From the NCBI GenBank assembly GCA_964543855.1, contig CAZJAD010000033.1, positions 1-21,210 of the forward strand: a DNA stretch of 21,210 nt, read 5' to 3'. How positions within the stretch are numbered: position 1 is the first letter of the stretch; each line of letters begins with the position of its first letter. Below the pieces are notes generated by a model, which saw only the letters and a program-made list of their open reading frames with translations, was not told the origin of the DNA and did not search any database. The translations under genes were made by a program, and so were the position numbers. Below are positions 1 through 9,038 of this stretch, one piece after another. The DNA is from CAZJAD01 sp964543855. Lineage in GTDB: Bacteria; Electryoneota; RPQS01; DYHQ01.

Positions 1-1396
1 CGCAGACAATGTTGTGAGAATCGTGCGCGACCGACGATGCGAGAGCTCCGGCGCGGAGGCCGAATCCTCGCACGAACCCTTTGCCTATGTTGCCGGTCTT
101 GCGGTGGCGCTCGACCACGACGAGCTTCGCGATGTCCTGGGATGGATCCGGCTGCAGTTGCCCGGATCGGACGGGGAGCGTAGCCTGAGAGGCACCCGTC
201 ACAATCTGCCCCGGCACGAGGTCGATGACACGCACCGGACCACCCGGGGCTTCCACGGCGAAATCGCGCTCCGCAAGGTCTCCCAAATGCACCGTATTCG
301 TGACGCCATCGGTTCTCGCGGTCGGCAGTTTCGCGACCAATTCCCCGTCCTCCGCGACCAGTTTGCCTTCGTGCCAGACGCGAATAGCTCGGAAGTTTTT
401 CAAGTCTTCGAGTTGAACGAAGTTCGCCAGTCTGCCCGGAGCGATGAGTCCGACATCTCGACGCCGGAAGATTTCGGCTGTGTTGAGCGTTGCCAGTTGC
501 ACTGCGAGCAGCGGGTCAAGACCCAGAGCAACGGCCTTGCAAAGCGTTGCGTCCAGGTGGCCTTCTTCGAGCAAGTCATCCGGATGGCGGTCATCAGAAA
601 CGAAAGCGAATCGGCGAGCCGTTTCAGGCTTGACGAGTGGAAGCAACGCTTCGAGATTCTTCGCTGTGGAGCCTTCGCGGATGAGAATCGCCATGCCGCC
701 GCGCAGCTTCTCGCGTGCTTCCTCAAGAGTTGTGCATTCGTGGTCTGTGCCGATATTCGCCGCCAGATACGCCTGGAGCGGCTTGCCGACAAGGCCCGGT
801 GCGTGACCGTCCACGGGTCTCCCTTGCGCCAGACTCACTTTCGCCAAGACGGACGCATCGCCGTGGATCACGCCAGGGAAATTCATGACTTCGGCGATTC
901 CAATCACGCGTGGGTGGTTGAGGAAAGGTTGCAGGGCCTGCGCATCCAAGCTTGCTCCGGCGGTCTCCATGTGAGTCGCCGGAACGCACGAGGGGAGCAT
1001 CACCCAGACGGCCAGCGGCAGTCCTTCGGTGGCGTTCAGTGCAAAATCGAGAGCGGTCGCGCCCAAGACATTCGCGAATTCGTGCGGATCCCACACGACA
1101 CCGCCTGTGCCGTGGGGCACGACGACACGAGCGAACTCACCGGGGGCAAGCAGGGTGCTCTCGAGATGGATATGCCCGTCCAAGAATGTCGGCGCCAAGA
1201 AACGGCCCTTGAGGTCTTCGGTGCGCCGGGCCTTATAGTCCCCCAGGCCAGCAATGTACCTGCCAAAGACGGCCACCGAGGTCTCGATGATTTCACAGCT
1301 CGCCGTGTTCAGCACGCGGGCATTTTCCAGGAGCAGGTCCGCGGGGTGTTCGCCGCGTGAAACGGCCAAGAGTTGCTGCATTTCCGGGATTTGCAT
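1..1396 (-). CDS. ade: Adenine deaminase, C-terminus cut by window edge
   Basis: Adenine deaminase of the AdeC type, which converts adenine to hypoxanthine and ammonia in cytoplasmic purine salvage. Reading the minus strand from ATG 1396 gives 465 clean codons that run off the left edge. The family is usually about 550-600 residues, so roughly the last fifth is missing. Visible motifs are the metal-binding DGHIHLES (residues 73-80, the HxH of amidohydrolases), DPHEFANVLG (103-112), the EVMNFPG block (169-175), DGHAPG (196-201), DDRHPDDL (268-275) and VAHDSHNIV (457-464), all characteristic of AdeC. The start lies 24 bases after the stop of the secreted beta-helix gene with no terminator between, so the two may be co-transcribed. 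No clear Shine-Dalgarno sequence precedes ATG 1396; ATG 1381 is an alternative. The identification is sound. The pairing with a T9SS cargo gene is unexplained. Confidence 0.93.
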   Translation of the reverse strand, partial: MQIPEMQQLLAVSRGEHPADLLLENARVLNTASCEIIETSVAVFGRYIAGLGDYKARRTEDLKGRFLAPTFLDGHIHLESTLLAPGEFARVVVPHGTGGVVWDPHEFANVLGATALDFALNATEGLPLAVWVMLPSCVPATHMETAGASLDAQALQPFLNHPRVIGIAEVMNFPGVIHGDASVLAKVSLAQGRPVDGHAPGLVGKPLQAYLAANIGTDHECTTLEEAREKLRGGMAILIREGSTAKNLEALLPLVKPETARRFAFVSDDRHPDDLLEEGHLDATLCKAVALGLDPLLAVQLATLNTAEIFRRRDVGLIAPGRLANFVQLEDLKNFRAIRVWHEGKLVAEDGELVAKLPTARTDGVTNTVHLGDLAERDFAVEAPGGPVRVIDLVPGQIVTGASQATLPVRSGQLQPDPSQDIAKLVVVERHRKTGNIGKGFVRGFGLRAGALASSVAHDSHNIVC

Positions 1397-1420
1397 GAAA
1401 GACTCAGAGATTTGCGGGTA

Positions 1421-3628
1421 TCATTTCACGAGCACGAGTTTTCGCGTTTGCACAAAGCCGGGCGCTTCCATCCGACAGAAGTAGATCCCCGAAGGTGAAT
1501 CGGTGGCGTTCCATGATACCGTATGGAAACCGGCGAGGTGCCATCTGTCGGCGAGTGTTGTGACTTTTCGGCCAAGCAGGTTAATGATTGTCAATCGCAC
1601 AAGGCCGTCTTCTCTCACATCATAGCGAATGACGGTCGTTGGATTGAACGGATTTGGCCAGTTCTGGTGAAGACTGTACTCTGTGGGGATTAGAATATCC
1701 TGATCCGAATCCGGCGAAGGAGAGTGGGTATGGAACATGAGTACATTGCTGGCCCAGGTGCCATACGTATTGAGATCGGAGGCGTGAACTGTCCAGTAGT
1801 AGGTAGAATTGCCAACAAGTGCCGCAACAGCGAACACGGTGTCCGAAAGCCCAGATGCTATCTCCCAAGCTGTAGAAAGGTTCAGCAGCGTGTCCAACCA
1901 CACCTCGTAGGTCACAATGTCATTCGTGTCGGGATCGAGGGCCGGCTCCCAGACCAACACAGTGTCCAGAGTCCAACACGTGTCGCCCCAATCAGGGGAG
2001 ATGAGATTGAAGGCTGACGGTGGACGGGACCGTTGGTCATAGTAATACGCGCCGATGTCGGCGATGGTGCTGTCGGGATCGAGGGGTAAGTCTGGATCTC
2101 CGGCGTCAATGCAGGGCGAGCCTGCGAGAAGATGATAGTCGCCTGCCGCCGTGTCCACAAACATCGGGTCAAGGAGGATGTTCATGTAGATATCGCACGA
2201 GTCGCCGTTTGCGTTGGTTGCGACAAGCTGACCGATGTCCCGAGGTCCCACGGTTGAGTCATCGCCGCAGAAAGTAATGTCTCCGCCGCTGTTGCCGAAA
2301 ATGGTGCAGTACTCAATCAAACTCGCCGAGCTGCTATCGAAATAAATCCCTTCACCGTCGGTGAATGCGATGACGGTGCTGTTGAATACCGGCCACGCGA
2401 AATGACAATAGACTCCGGCACCGTAGTCACTGACCGAATTGCCACTTATCGTGCAATTTAAGAACGAAGGCGAACACGCACCATCGCACAAAACTGCTGC
2501 GCCATAGTATCTCGTTGAGTTGCCACTGATGGTACAATTAATGAAATTGGGTGAAGAAAGAAAATAGCAGCTAATCCCACCACCTTGAATGCCCTCGTTT
2601 CTGCTTATCGTGCAATTCGTGAAGGTCGGCGCATCTCCCCCATCTGAGCAATGTACCCCACCTCCCCCAAGTGCAGAATTTTCTATGATGGCGCAATTTG
2701 TAAAAATTGGCGAAGCATGGTATACGCGCTCCACGCCACCACCAAGTCCGTGGGCCCAATTCCCAATGAGGGTGCAATTCAGAAAACTGGGCGATGATTG
2801 TCCGCTGCAATACACCCCACCGCCGTTGGAGTCGTAGTAGGTTGCTCTATTATTGCTGATGGTACAATTCGTGAAGGTAGGCGAAGAATTACCGCACAAC
2901 ACCCCACCACCGTGGAGTACAGACGAGTTTTCACTTATCGTACAATTCGTGAAAGATGGTGAAGTCGTATAACAGCTGCTGCAAGACACGCCACCACCAT
3001 AGTTGGTCTTATTCCCAGATATGACGCAGTCCACGAAGCCAGGTGAGGAGCCATAGCAATGCACACCGCCGCCACCAGCATGGTAGGCACCGCCATGTTT
3101 CCGATTGCCGCTGAAAGTGCAGACAAGGAAGCTCGGTGAGCACGACGTGCCTTCGCAATGAACCCCAGCCCCGTGACGATACGCCAGATTGTGGCTGATT
3201 CTACAATTGCTGAAAGTGGGAGATGACTGGACACAGCGAATCCCTCCTCCGCAGTCATCCGGCGAATCACCGGTCGCATGGCCATTCTCAACGAGGCAGT
3301 AAGCAAGCATGCTCCCTGAACTGTTCGAGTCCAAAAGGCGCAGGCCGCGCCAGCGGTCCGGGTTTGCGAGCGTGTCGGTTGTGAAAATGATTGAGTCTGT
3401 TTGCGTTCCTTCGGCCAGGAGCGTTCCGCGGATGTCGAATGGATAAGGGCCGTCAAAGTTGAGGGTTGTTCCGGGCAGGAGACACAAGCTATCGCCAGCG
3501 TTGACATAGATGGTGTCAATGACATGGAACTCGCCGGGGCCGAGCGTGCCGCTCAGTGGGCCTGAGAGTTGTGCAAGGCCAGCCTGTGCGCAGGCGAGCA
3601 TGAGCGAGTAGAGCAGTGCATTGCGCAT
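1421..3628 (-). CDS. Secreted Cys-rich right-handed beta-helix protein with T9SS type A sorting domain
   Basis: A 735-residue exported protein, probably displayed on or released from the cell surface by type IX secretion. The start is ATG 3628, preceded by a strong GGGGAGGTGG ribosome site 7 bases upstream; a longer open frame to 3688 lacks such a site. Residues 1-19 form a signal peptide. Residues 126-448 hold 12 tandem units of about 23-33 residues of the form GGGVxC..SPxFxNCxISxN, as in polymorphic outer-membrane and other parallel beta-helix proteins. The segment near 498-531 (GSPCIDAGD, IGAYYYD) is the usual end cap. Residues 535-635 look like a fibronectin/cadherin-like domain. The C-terminus (651-735, with NWPNPFNPTT and a final LVLVK) is the T9SS type A sorting signal. 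The ligand or substrate is unknown; such helices bind or cleave polysaccharides or act as adhesins. A promoter is visible upstream. Confidence 0.9.
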   Translation of the reverse strand: MRNALLYSLMLACAQAGLAQLSGPLSGTLGPGEFHVIDTIYVNAGDSLCLLPGTTLNFDGPYPFDIRGTLLAEGTQTDSIIFTTDTLANPDRWRGLRLLDSNSSGSMLAYCLVENGHATGDSPDDCGGGIRCVQSSPTFSNCRISHNLAYRHGAGVHCEGTSCSPSFLVCTFSGNRKHGGAYHAGGGGVHCYGSSPGFVDCVISGNKTNYGGGVSCSSCYTTSPSFTNCTISENSSVLHGGGVLCGNSSPTFTNCTISNNRATYYDSNGGGVYCSGQSSPSFLNCTLIGNWAHGLGGGVERVYHASPIFTNCAIIENSALGGGGVHCSDGGDAPTFTNCTISRNEGIQGGGISCYFLSSPNFINCTISGNSTRYYGAAVLCDGACSPSFLNCTISGNSVSDYGAGVYCHFAWPVFNSTVIAFTDGEGIYFDSSSASLIEYCTIFGNSGGDITFCGDDSTVGPRDIGQLVATNANGDSCDIYMNILLDPMFVDTAAGDYHLLAGSPCIDAGDPDLPLDPDSTIADIGAYYYDQRSRPPSAFNLISPDWGDTCWTLDTVLVWEPALDPDTNDIVTYEVWLDTLLNLSTAWEIASGLSDTVFAVAALVGNSTYYWTVHASDLNTYGTWASNVLMFHTHSPSPDSDQDILIPTEYSLHQNWPNPFNPTTVIRYDVREDGLVRLTIINLLGRKVTTLADRWHLAGFHTVSWNATDSPSGIYFCRMEAPGFVQTRKLVLVK
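2285..3253 (-). repeat. Twelve tandem Cys-containing beta-helix repeats within the T9SS protein
   Basis: These bases encode residues 126-448 of the secreted protein as 12 consecutive degenerate units. Most units carry two cysteines at fixed places, one after GGV and one in the xNC turn, plus an SPxF step and an ISxN turn. The DNA copies are diverged but still visibly similar, for example repeated versions of gtgcaattcgtgaa. Units 7, 11 and 12 lack one or both cysteines and depart most from the consensus. They may mark an interruption (unit 7) and the helix end (units 11-12). Confidence 0.85.
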
Positions 3629-3632
3629 GATT

Positions 3633-3642
3633 CCACCTCCCC
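3633..3642 (-). promoter_or_regulatory. Ribosome binding site fixing the start of the T9SS protein
   Basis: On the minus strand the sequence GGGGAGGTGG ends just before ATG 3628, with GGAGG 7 bases from the start codon. It decides in favour of ATG 3628 over the longer open frame beginning at 3688. Confidence 0.8.
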
Positions 3643-3753
3643 TTGTGGCTCTGATGCGGTTTGGCGTCATTCCGGGCGGGTGACACACCCACCACGGCGG
3701 CGCCGTTGCGGGCGGTCGGGCCGCTACGGGAGCCAGGACGCCTCCGGTCGTTA

Positions 3754-3782
3754 AATATAGTAAAATCCGAGGCGAGGGTCAA
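3754..3782 (-). promoter_or_regulatory. Sigma70-type promoter for the T9SS protein gene
   Basis: On the minus strand there is a -35 box TTGACC (3777-3782), a 17-base spacer and a -10 box TATATT (3754-3759). Transcription would begin near 3747 and leave a GC-rich leader of about 120 bases before ATG 3628. That leader contains a short CGGCGCCG palindrome. The promoter is divergent from the one at 3861-3889. Confidence 0.75.
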
Positions 3783-3860
3783 ATGGATTGGGCTCGACGG
3801 CGTGTGTTTGGTTGCAGGATGCTCAGTGCCCCAGAAAGTTGGGCGGAACGGGATTTTTGC

Positions 3861-3889
3861 TTGCGAATGAGTGCAAATTTGCGTATTTT
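3861..3889 (+). promoter_or_regulatory. Probable promoter for the C25 protease gene
   Basis: TTGCGA (3861-3866), a 17-base spacer and TATTTT (3884-3889) form a fair sigma70-like promoter facing the protease gene. Transcription would start near 3896. Between there and the gap at 4028 the leader has an AGGAG at 3963-3967 but no convincing start codon. ATG 3991 opens a frame of only six codons, and a stop lies at 4009 in the protease frame. The real start therefore probably lies in the gap. Confidence 0.5.
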
Positions 3890-4027
3890 TTAGTTTTGTA
3901 GGAGGCGGGCACTGATTCTCGACACTGAGTTGGCGTAAGTCAATAAATTACCTTTAGATACACAGGAGAAATTCGGGGATTGCGGGAGGCATGCTGGTGG
4001 CGGACTGGTGAGACGGAGCTTTGGATT

Positions 4028-4127
4028 NNNNNNNNNNNNNNNNNNNNNNNNNNNNNNNNNNNNNNNNNNNNNNNNNNNNNNNNNNNNNNNNNNNNNNNNN
4101 NNNNNNNNNNNNNNNNNNNNNNNNNNN
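4028..4127. other. Assembly gap of 100 Ns
   Basis: A run of exactly 100 undetermined bases joins two contigs. The round length suggests a scaffolding placeholder, so the true distance and the reading-frame relation across it are unknown. It conceals the start codon and signal peptide of the following protease gene. Confidence 0.99.
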
Positions 4128-7100
4128 TGCTCTCTACCGGTTTTCACGGATCGAGAGTTTTGATGTGCAGACCGAGCGCGGTGTCTTCAGCCATATCAGC
4201 ATTCCGGATCTGAGTTTCAGCACGCGGCTTGGCGAGCCGAAGTTGCCGGTGAGTCGCCAAATCATCTCTGTGCCACTTGGCGCTGAGGTCTCGGCGCGAG
4301 CCACAAGTTACCAGCTCGAAGAGATTGATCTGTCAGTTCACGGGATTATGCATCCGTTGATGCCTGCGCAGCCGTCGCTTTCCAAGAGTCAGTCGCCGGA
4401 GGATGTGCCGTTTGTCTATGATGAGGCAGCGTATACCGCCAGCGGCTATGGCGACATTCCGCTCGTGCATGTGGAGGAGTTGGGCATCTTGCGCGGGATG
4501 CGGCTGTTTGCACTGGTTGTGGAACCGGTGAAATATGACCCGGCAAGGCATGCACTTGCCGTGTACAATGATCTGGAGATTGCTGTCGAGTTCCGTGGCG
4601 GCGATGTGGCTGCGACCAGCGAGCTTCGGGCGAGCACCTGGTCGCCCTACTTTGAAGCCGTCTATTCGTCGAATGTGATAAACTACAAGTGGGATCCGGT
4701 GCTCGATGACCTCACACGGTATCCTGTGACTTATCTCATCGTTGCGGATCCGATGTTTGAAGCTCAGCTTCAGCCCTTCATTGAGTGGAAGATTAAGAAG
4801 GGCTTCAAGATGATCGTGGGTTATGTCGGAGATCCGGAGGTGGGAACGACGACTACCTCAATTAAGAACTACATCCAGGGTCTCTACGACACGGAAAACC
4901 CGAAACCCACTTTCGTGCTGTTCGTGGGAGATGTGGGTGAAGTGCCTGTCTACAGCGGGAACACGGGTAGCCATGTGACGGACCTGCACTATGTGCGGTT
5001 GGAGGGAACCGACTATATGCCCGAGATGTATTACGGCCGTTTCTCGGCGCGTGATACGACGGAGCTGCAGCCGCAGATCGACAAGACTCTGGAGTACGAG
5101 CGCTACGAGATGCCCGACGACAGGTTCCTCGGCGAGGTCGTGATGATCGCGGGCTACGACGCATCTCACGGTTCGACCTGGGCCAACGGACAGATCAACT
5201 ACGGCACGACCTACTACTTCAATGCGGCACACGGAATCTACTCATACACCTATCTGTATCCGGAGTGTCAGAATCACTCGGCTGACATCATTCAGAATGT
5301 CAGCGACGGCGTAGGCTATGCGAACTACACGGCTCACGGCAGTTCCAGCGGATGGGCTAATCCGAGCTTCACGGTCACCGATGTCCAAGGGTTGCAGAAC
5401 GCACACATGTATCCGACCGTCGTCGGGAACTGCTGTCTGACCAACAAGTTCGAAGTGGACAACTGCTTTGGTGAAGCGTGGCTTCGGGAGGAGAACAAGG
5501 GAGCCGTCGGGTACATTGGCGGAACCAACAGCACTTACTGGGACGAGGATTACTGGTGGGGTGTCGGGAACGGACCTGTTGTCTCGAATCCAACCTACGA
5601 GCAAACGGGGCTTGGCGCGTACGATGGCATGTTCCACGATCACGGGGAGCGCTTCGCCGACTGGTATATGACCCAGTACGCCTTCATCATGGCCGGCAAC
5701 CTGGCGGTTGTGGATGGCGGGAGCGGGATGATCAACTACTACTGGGAAATCTACGCATTGATGGGCGATCCGTCGCTTATGACCTACTTTGGAGTGCCGT
5801 CGGAGAATGTTGTCGAATACCCCGGTCAGATTTTCATGGGACTTGGTTCCATAACGATCACCGCAGAGGCCTATTCCTATGTGGGCCTGAGTCGTGACGG
5901 CGAACTCACGGCTGCGGGACTGGTGGGCGAGACCGGTGAGATCACGCTTGTATTCGAACCTTATACGAGTCCCGGAACGGCTGACCTCGTGATCACCCGT
6001 CAGAACCGACAGCCGGTGATCGTGACCATTGATGTGATTCCGAACGAAGGGCCGTATGTGATCACCGCCGCGGAGGAAATTGACGATGCGGCAGGAGGAA
6101 ACGGAAACGGGATGGCCGACTTCGGCGAAACGCTGGACATCACGCTGACCGAGGAGAATATCGGCAATGGCGACGCACTCAATGTTGTCGTGGGAATCGC
6201 GGTGACCGATCCGTTCCTTAACCTTACGGACAATTCAGAAAACTACGGGACGATTGAATCCGGGCAGCAGGTGACGATTCCTGACGGATTCCAGGCGGTT
6301 GTCGCAGCCAATGCGCCGGATGGCCATATCGTTCGTGTGAATGTGACGGCGACTGGGGATGCGCGCGACGAGTGGTACGACCACTTTGACATTCCCATTC
6401 ACGCACCCGCCATCACCATTTCGTCGGCGTTCGTAGATGACGCAATTGATAACGCTAACGGCGTGATGGATCCCGGTGAGACTGTCCAGTTGACGCTGAC
6501 TCTTTACAACAGCGGGTCGGCTGCCGCCAGTTCCCTTGTTGGCACGCTGACGACGGACCACGATGATATCAACATCACCCAAGAGATCGGTACACTGGCC
6601 CTGCTCAACCCAGGTGCCTCTGGTGATCTCACAGCCTTCACGGTGGAGGTGCTCCCGTCCGCCGCCCCGATGGATCGTGCGTTCTTCTATCTTGCGGTCG
6701 CGATGGACGGAGGTCGCACGGAATATGTCATTCTTGAACTGCCGATTGGTGGTTTCTATGACACCATTGAAAACGGGCAAGGTGACTGGACCCACGAAGC
6801 CAATCAAGCCGGTTGGAACGACCAGTGGCATATTTCCACCGAAGATTGTTATTCGCCTACGCACGCATGGAAATGCGGTGACACCGGAACGGGCGATTAT
6901 GCCAGCCACATGGATGCGGTACTGGTGACTCCGACGATCAATCTGACGACTTCCGCTGAGCTTCGATTCTGGCACCGGATGGAGGCGGAAGTCTCGAGCT
7001 ACTATCCGGATTCGGCTTACGATGGTGGCATTGTCGAGATCTTCGATGGCGTTGAGTGGACTCAGCTTTCCTGTTCACAGTATAACAAGCATTTCCGGTA

Positions 7101-7797
7101 TCAATCGGGCGGCGGGAGCCCGGCCACGCATCCCTTCCCGGGAGGCATTCCCTGTTTCTCCGGGACCATAGTCTGGTCTGAAGCGACGATGAACCTGTCG
7201 GCTTATAGTGGCGATGTTCAGATTCGCTTCCACTTCGGCAGTGACAATGGTGGCGGGATGGAGGGCTGGTATGTTGACGATGTACGCGTGATGCTCGTAG
7301 CGGGAAACAATCCGCCTGAGAACTTGCAGGCGCAGATAGTCGGTGCTGAGACACACCTCACTTGGGAATCGCCGGCGTCGGGTGCGGTTGCGAGCACTCT
7401 GGAAGGATACAACATCTACCGCAACGGCAGCAAGATTGACTCGCTCATCGAGGCGCTGACTTACGAGGATGATATGACCGACCTGCCCTACGGGACCTAT
7501 ACCTACGAAGTATCGGCGCAGTATGCTGACGGGGAATCGGCGATGTCGAACCCGGCCATCGTCGAGTGGGGCGAGCCACCCGGCGCTGTTATGGACCTGA
7601 CGGTACAGCGTTCCGGAGACGACATTGTGCTGGATTGGACACCCACGGATGCCGACGAATATCATGTTTACGCTTCCGATGATCCAGAGAGCTTCGTGAA
7701 TCCACCAGTCGTCGTTGCGGCACCACCTTATACGGCAACCGGCGATGCGCTGAATTTTGAGAAACGGTTCTACCACGTGCGTGCTGTGACGAATTAA
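4128..7797 (+). CDS. Gingipain-like (peptidase C25) secreted cysteine protease, N-terminus in assembly gap
   Basis: The visible part is 1222 residues. Counting from the first codon after the gap (4129), residues 1 to about 197 resemble a C25 propeptide. The catalytic domain spans about 198-560, with the His of YTAHGSSSGW (His403) and the Cys pair of VVGNCCLTN (Cys435-Cys436). The 33-residue distance His403-Cys436 equals that between the catalytic His and Cys of gingipain R as I recall it. It is followed by an Ig-like domain, two acidic DxNxNGxxDxGE domains (from about 652 and 770) of the CARDB kind, a jelly-roll/MAM-like domain (875 to about 1055, ending EGWYVDDV), and two fibronectin type III-like domains to the end. 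The likely role is extracellular protein degradation. Unlike most secreted members of such genomes, no T9SS sorting domain is visible: the protein ends FYHVRAVTN and a terminator follows directly. Start codon and signal peptide are missing because of the gap. Confidence 0.9.
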
Positions 7798-7819
7798 CCG
7801 CGCGCAAGCACAGCCAATC

Positions 7820-7855
7820 AAGTGGCCTCGGGATTTGTTTCCCGGGGCCACTTTT
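7820..7855 (+). terminator. Rho-independent terminator after the C25 protease
   Basis: A 14-base-pair stem (arms 7820-7833 and 7840-7853, one G-U pair) with a TTTGTT loop runs into TTTT at 7852-7855. It lies 22 bases after the stop codon. Confidence 0.85.
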
Positions 7856-7882
7856 GTATGAAAGGGGTCGTGCGGGAGTCTG

Positions 7883-7911
7883 TTGACATTCCGTGTGAAG
7901 CGGACTATATT
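7883..7911 (+). promoter_or_regulatory. Strong sigma70-type promoter for the radical SAM gene
   Basis: A perfect -35 box TTGACA (7883-7888), a 17-base spacer and TATATT (7906-7911). The predicted transcript start, about 7918, lies downstream of the longest open frame's TTG at 7883, so that start cannot be used. The ten bases TATATTAGAT recur at the promoter at 12288-12316. Confidence 0.85.
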
Positions 7912-7963
7912 AGATTCTGCAGTGAGATTGCCCTTGAACAAGCACACACTCCAAGAAACCGAA

Positions 7964-8842
7964 GTGAAAAAGCGGAATCTTGCAGAAAGGCTGCCGGGTC
8001 TGCATGAGCTGCTGGATCCGTGCCGCCTCTGCCCGAGGTGCTGCCTGGCACGGCGCAGGCAAGGTGAGGTCGGCGAGTGTGGCATCACGGAGGGACTTGT
8101 TGTTTCATCGGTGGGGCTTCATCATGGAGAGGAGTTTCCGATTTCCGGGTACAAGGGGTCCGGGACAATCTTTCTGGCCGGTTGCAATCTTCACTGTGTG
8201 TTGTGCCAGAACTGGACAATCAGCCAGGCCAGAGAAGGGGAACCGGTATCCGTTCCGGAGCTTGCGCAGGCGATGCTGAGCCTGCAAAGGGCTGGCGCGC
8301 ACAACATCAACTGGGTCACGCCAACACATGTCGTACCGATGCTTGCAGAGGCGCTGCTTTTCGCCTGGGAAAATGGTCTGGAGATTCCTCTGGTCTACAA
8401 CTCGGGTGGGTATGACTCATTGGAAGTGCTTGCGCTCTTGGATGGCGTGGTGGACATTTACATGCCGGACATGAAGTATGGCGACGCCGCAACCGCCCTC
8501 ACGCTCTCCGGAATCGAAGACTACCCGCGCCACAATCAAGCTGCGATCCGGGAGATGTACCGCCAGGTTGGGCCTCTGGAGCGTGACGATCAGGGTATCG
8601 CGAAGCACGGACTTCTTGTGCGTCATCTGGTTCTGCCGGAAGGTTTGGCTGGGAGCGAGGAGATCTTCACTTTTCTGGACGAGGCGCTGCCGGGACCGGT
8701 GGATGTCAATGTGATGGCGCAGTATCGACCATGCTACCGGGCCGATGACTTCTTGGCGCTAAGGCGAGGGCTGTATCCATCTGAATTTCAGGCAGCACTC
8801 AAGAAAGCCAGGGATAAGAAGTCGATAAGAGTTGTGGATTAG
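7964..8842 (+). CDS. Radical SAM protein of the COG1313 / PflA-like (PflX) family
   Basis: A 292-residue cytoplasmic iron-sulfur enzyme. The radical SAM cluster motif CNLHCVLC is at residues 74-81 (C74, C78, C81) after GTIFLAG. An N-terminal cysteine group DPCRLCPRCC (19-27) plus C39 in GECG is typical of COG1313. Further family marks are YNSGGYDS (145-152), MPDMKYGD (167-174), LLVRHLVLP (217-225) and MAQYRP (251-256). The family resembles pyruvate formate-lyase activating enzymes, but no glycyl-radical enzyme is nearby and the physiological substrate is not established. The start is uncertain: GTG 7964 fits the family's N-terminus but lacks a clear ribosome site, while in-frame GTG 7922, TTG 7928 and TTG 7934 also lie after the promoter. 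GTG 7922 would be almost leaderless. It is a single-gene unit between its own promoter and terminator. Confidence 0.85.
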   Translation: MKKRNLAERLPGLHELLDPCRLCPRCCLARRRQGEVGECGITEGLVVSSVGLHHGEEFPISGYKGSGTIFLAGCNLHCVLCQNWTISQAREGEPVSVPELAQAMLSLQRAGAHNINWVTPTHVVPMLAEALLFAWENGLEIPLVYNSGGYDSLEVLALLDGVVDIYMPDMKYGDAATALTLSGIEDYPRHNQAAIREMYRQVGPLERDDQGIAKHGLLVRHLVLPEGLAGSEEIFTFLDEALPGPVDVNVMAQYRPCYRADDFLALRRGLYPSEFQAALKKARDKKSIRVVD

Positions 8843-8903
8843 GTGCTCGTGATGTCCGGGCATCGTGCCGGCGTCTGAGTCGTTGACGGCGTTGAGACGG
8901 AGA

Positions 8904-8933
8904 CCCGCTCGAGATTTCGGGCGGGGTTTTTTT
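8904..8933 (+). terminator. Rho-independent terminator after the radical SAM gene
   Basis: An eight-pair GC-rich stem (CCCGCTCG at 8904-8911 with CGGGCGGG at 8918-8925, one G-U pair) with a six-base loop, followed after one G by seven Ts (8927-8933). Confidence 0.9.
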
Positions 8934-8947
8934 CTGATTTCGATGGT

Positions 8948-8976
8948 TTGCCTTTCTTGAGATATTTTCGTATACT
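8948..8976 (+). promoter_or_regulatory. Promoter for the trxB-lpd unit
   Basis: TTGCCT (8948-8953), a 17-base spacer and TATACT (8971-8976), located just after the preceding terminator and about 60 bases before the trxB start. Transcription would begin near 8984. Confidence 0.65.
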
Positions 8977-9038
8977 TTTTCGGTGCAGGTCACACGACCG
9001 TCTTGGAGGGAGTATTGAAAGACCAACGGCAGGAGAAG

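Noticed and set aside
14..1360. A 448-codon open frame on the plus strand
   Set aside because: It is antisense to the adenine deaminase, which is confirmed by many family motifs. The plus-strand translation has no recognisable domain and is rich in Arg/His/Ser, as expected of the complementary strand of GC-rich coding DNA.
7075..8088. A 337-codon minus-strand open frame spanning the end of the protease, a terminator and the radical SAM start
   Set aside because: It runs across a clear terminator and promoter and is antisense to two confirmed genes; no motif is seen.
8478..8842. Glycyl-radical enzyme partner for the PflA-like protein
   Set aside because: No glycyl-radical enzyme motif or gene occurs anywhere in the window; the COG1313 family often stands alone.
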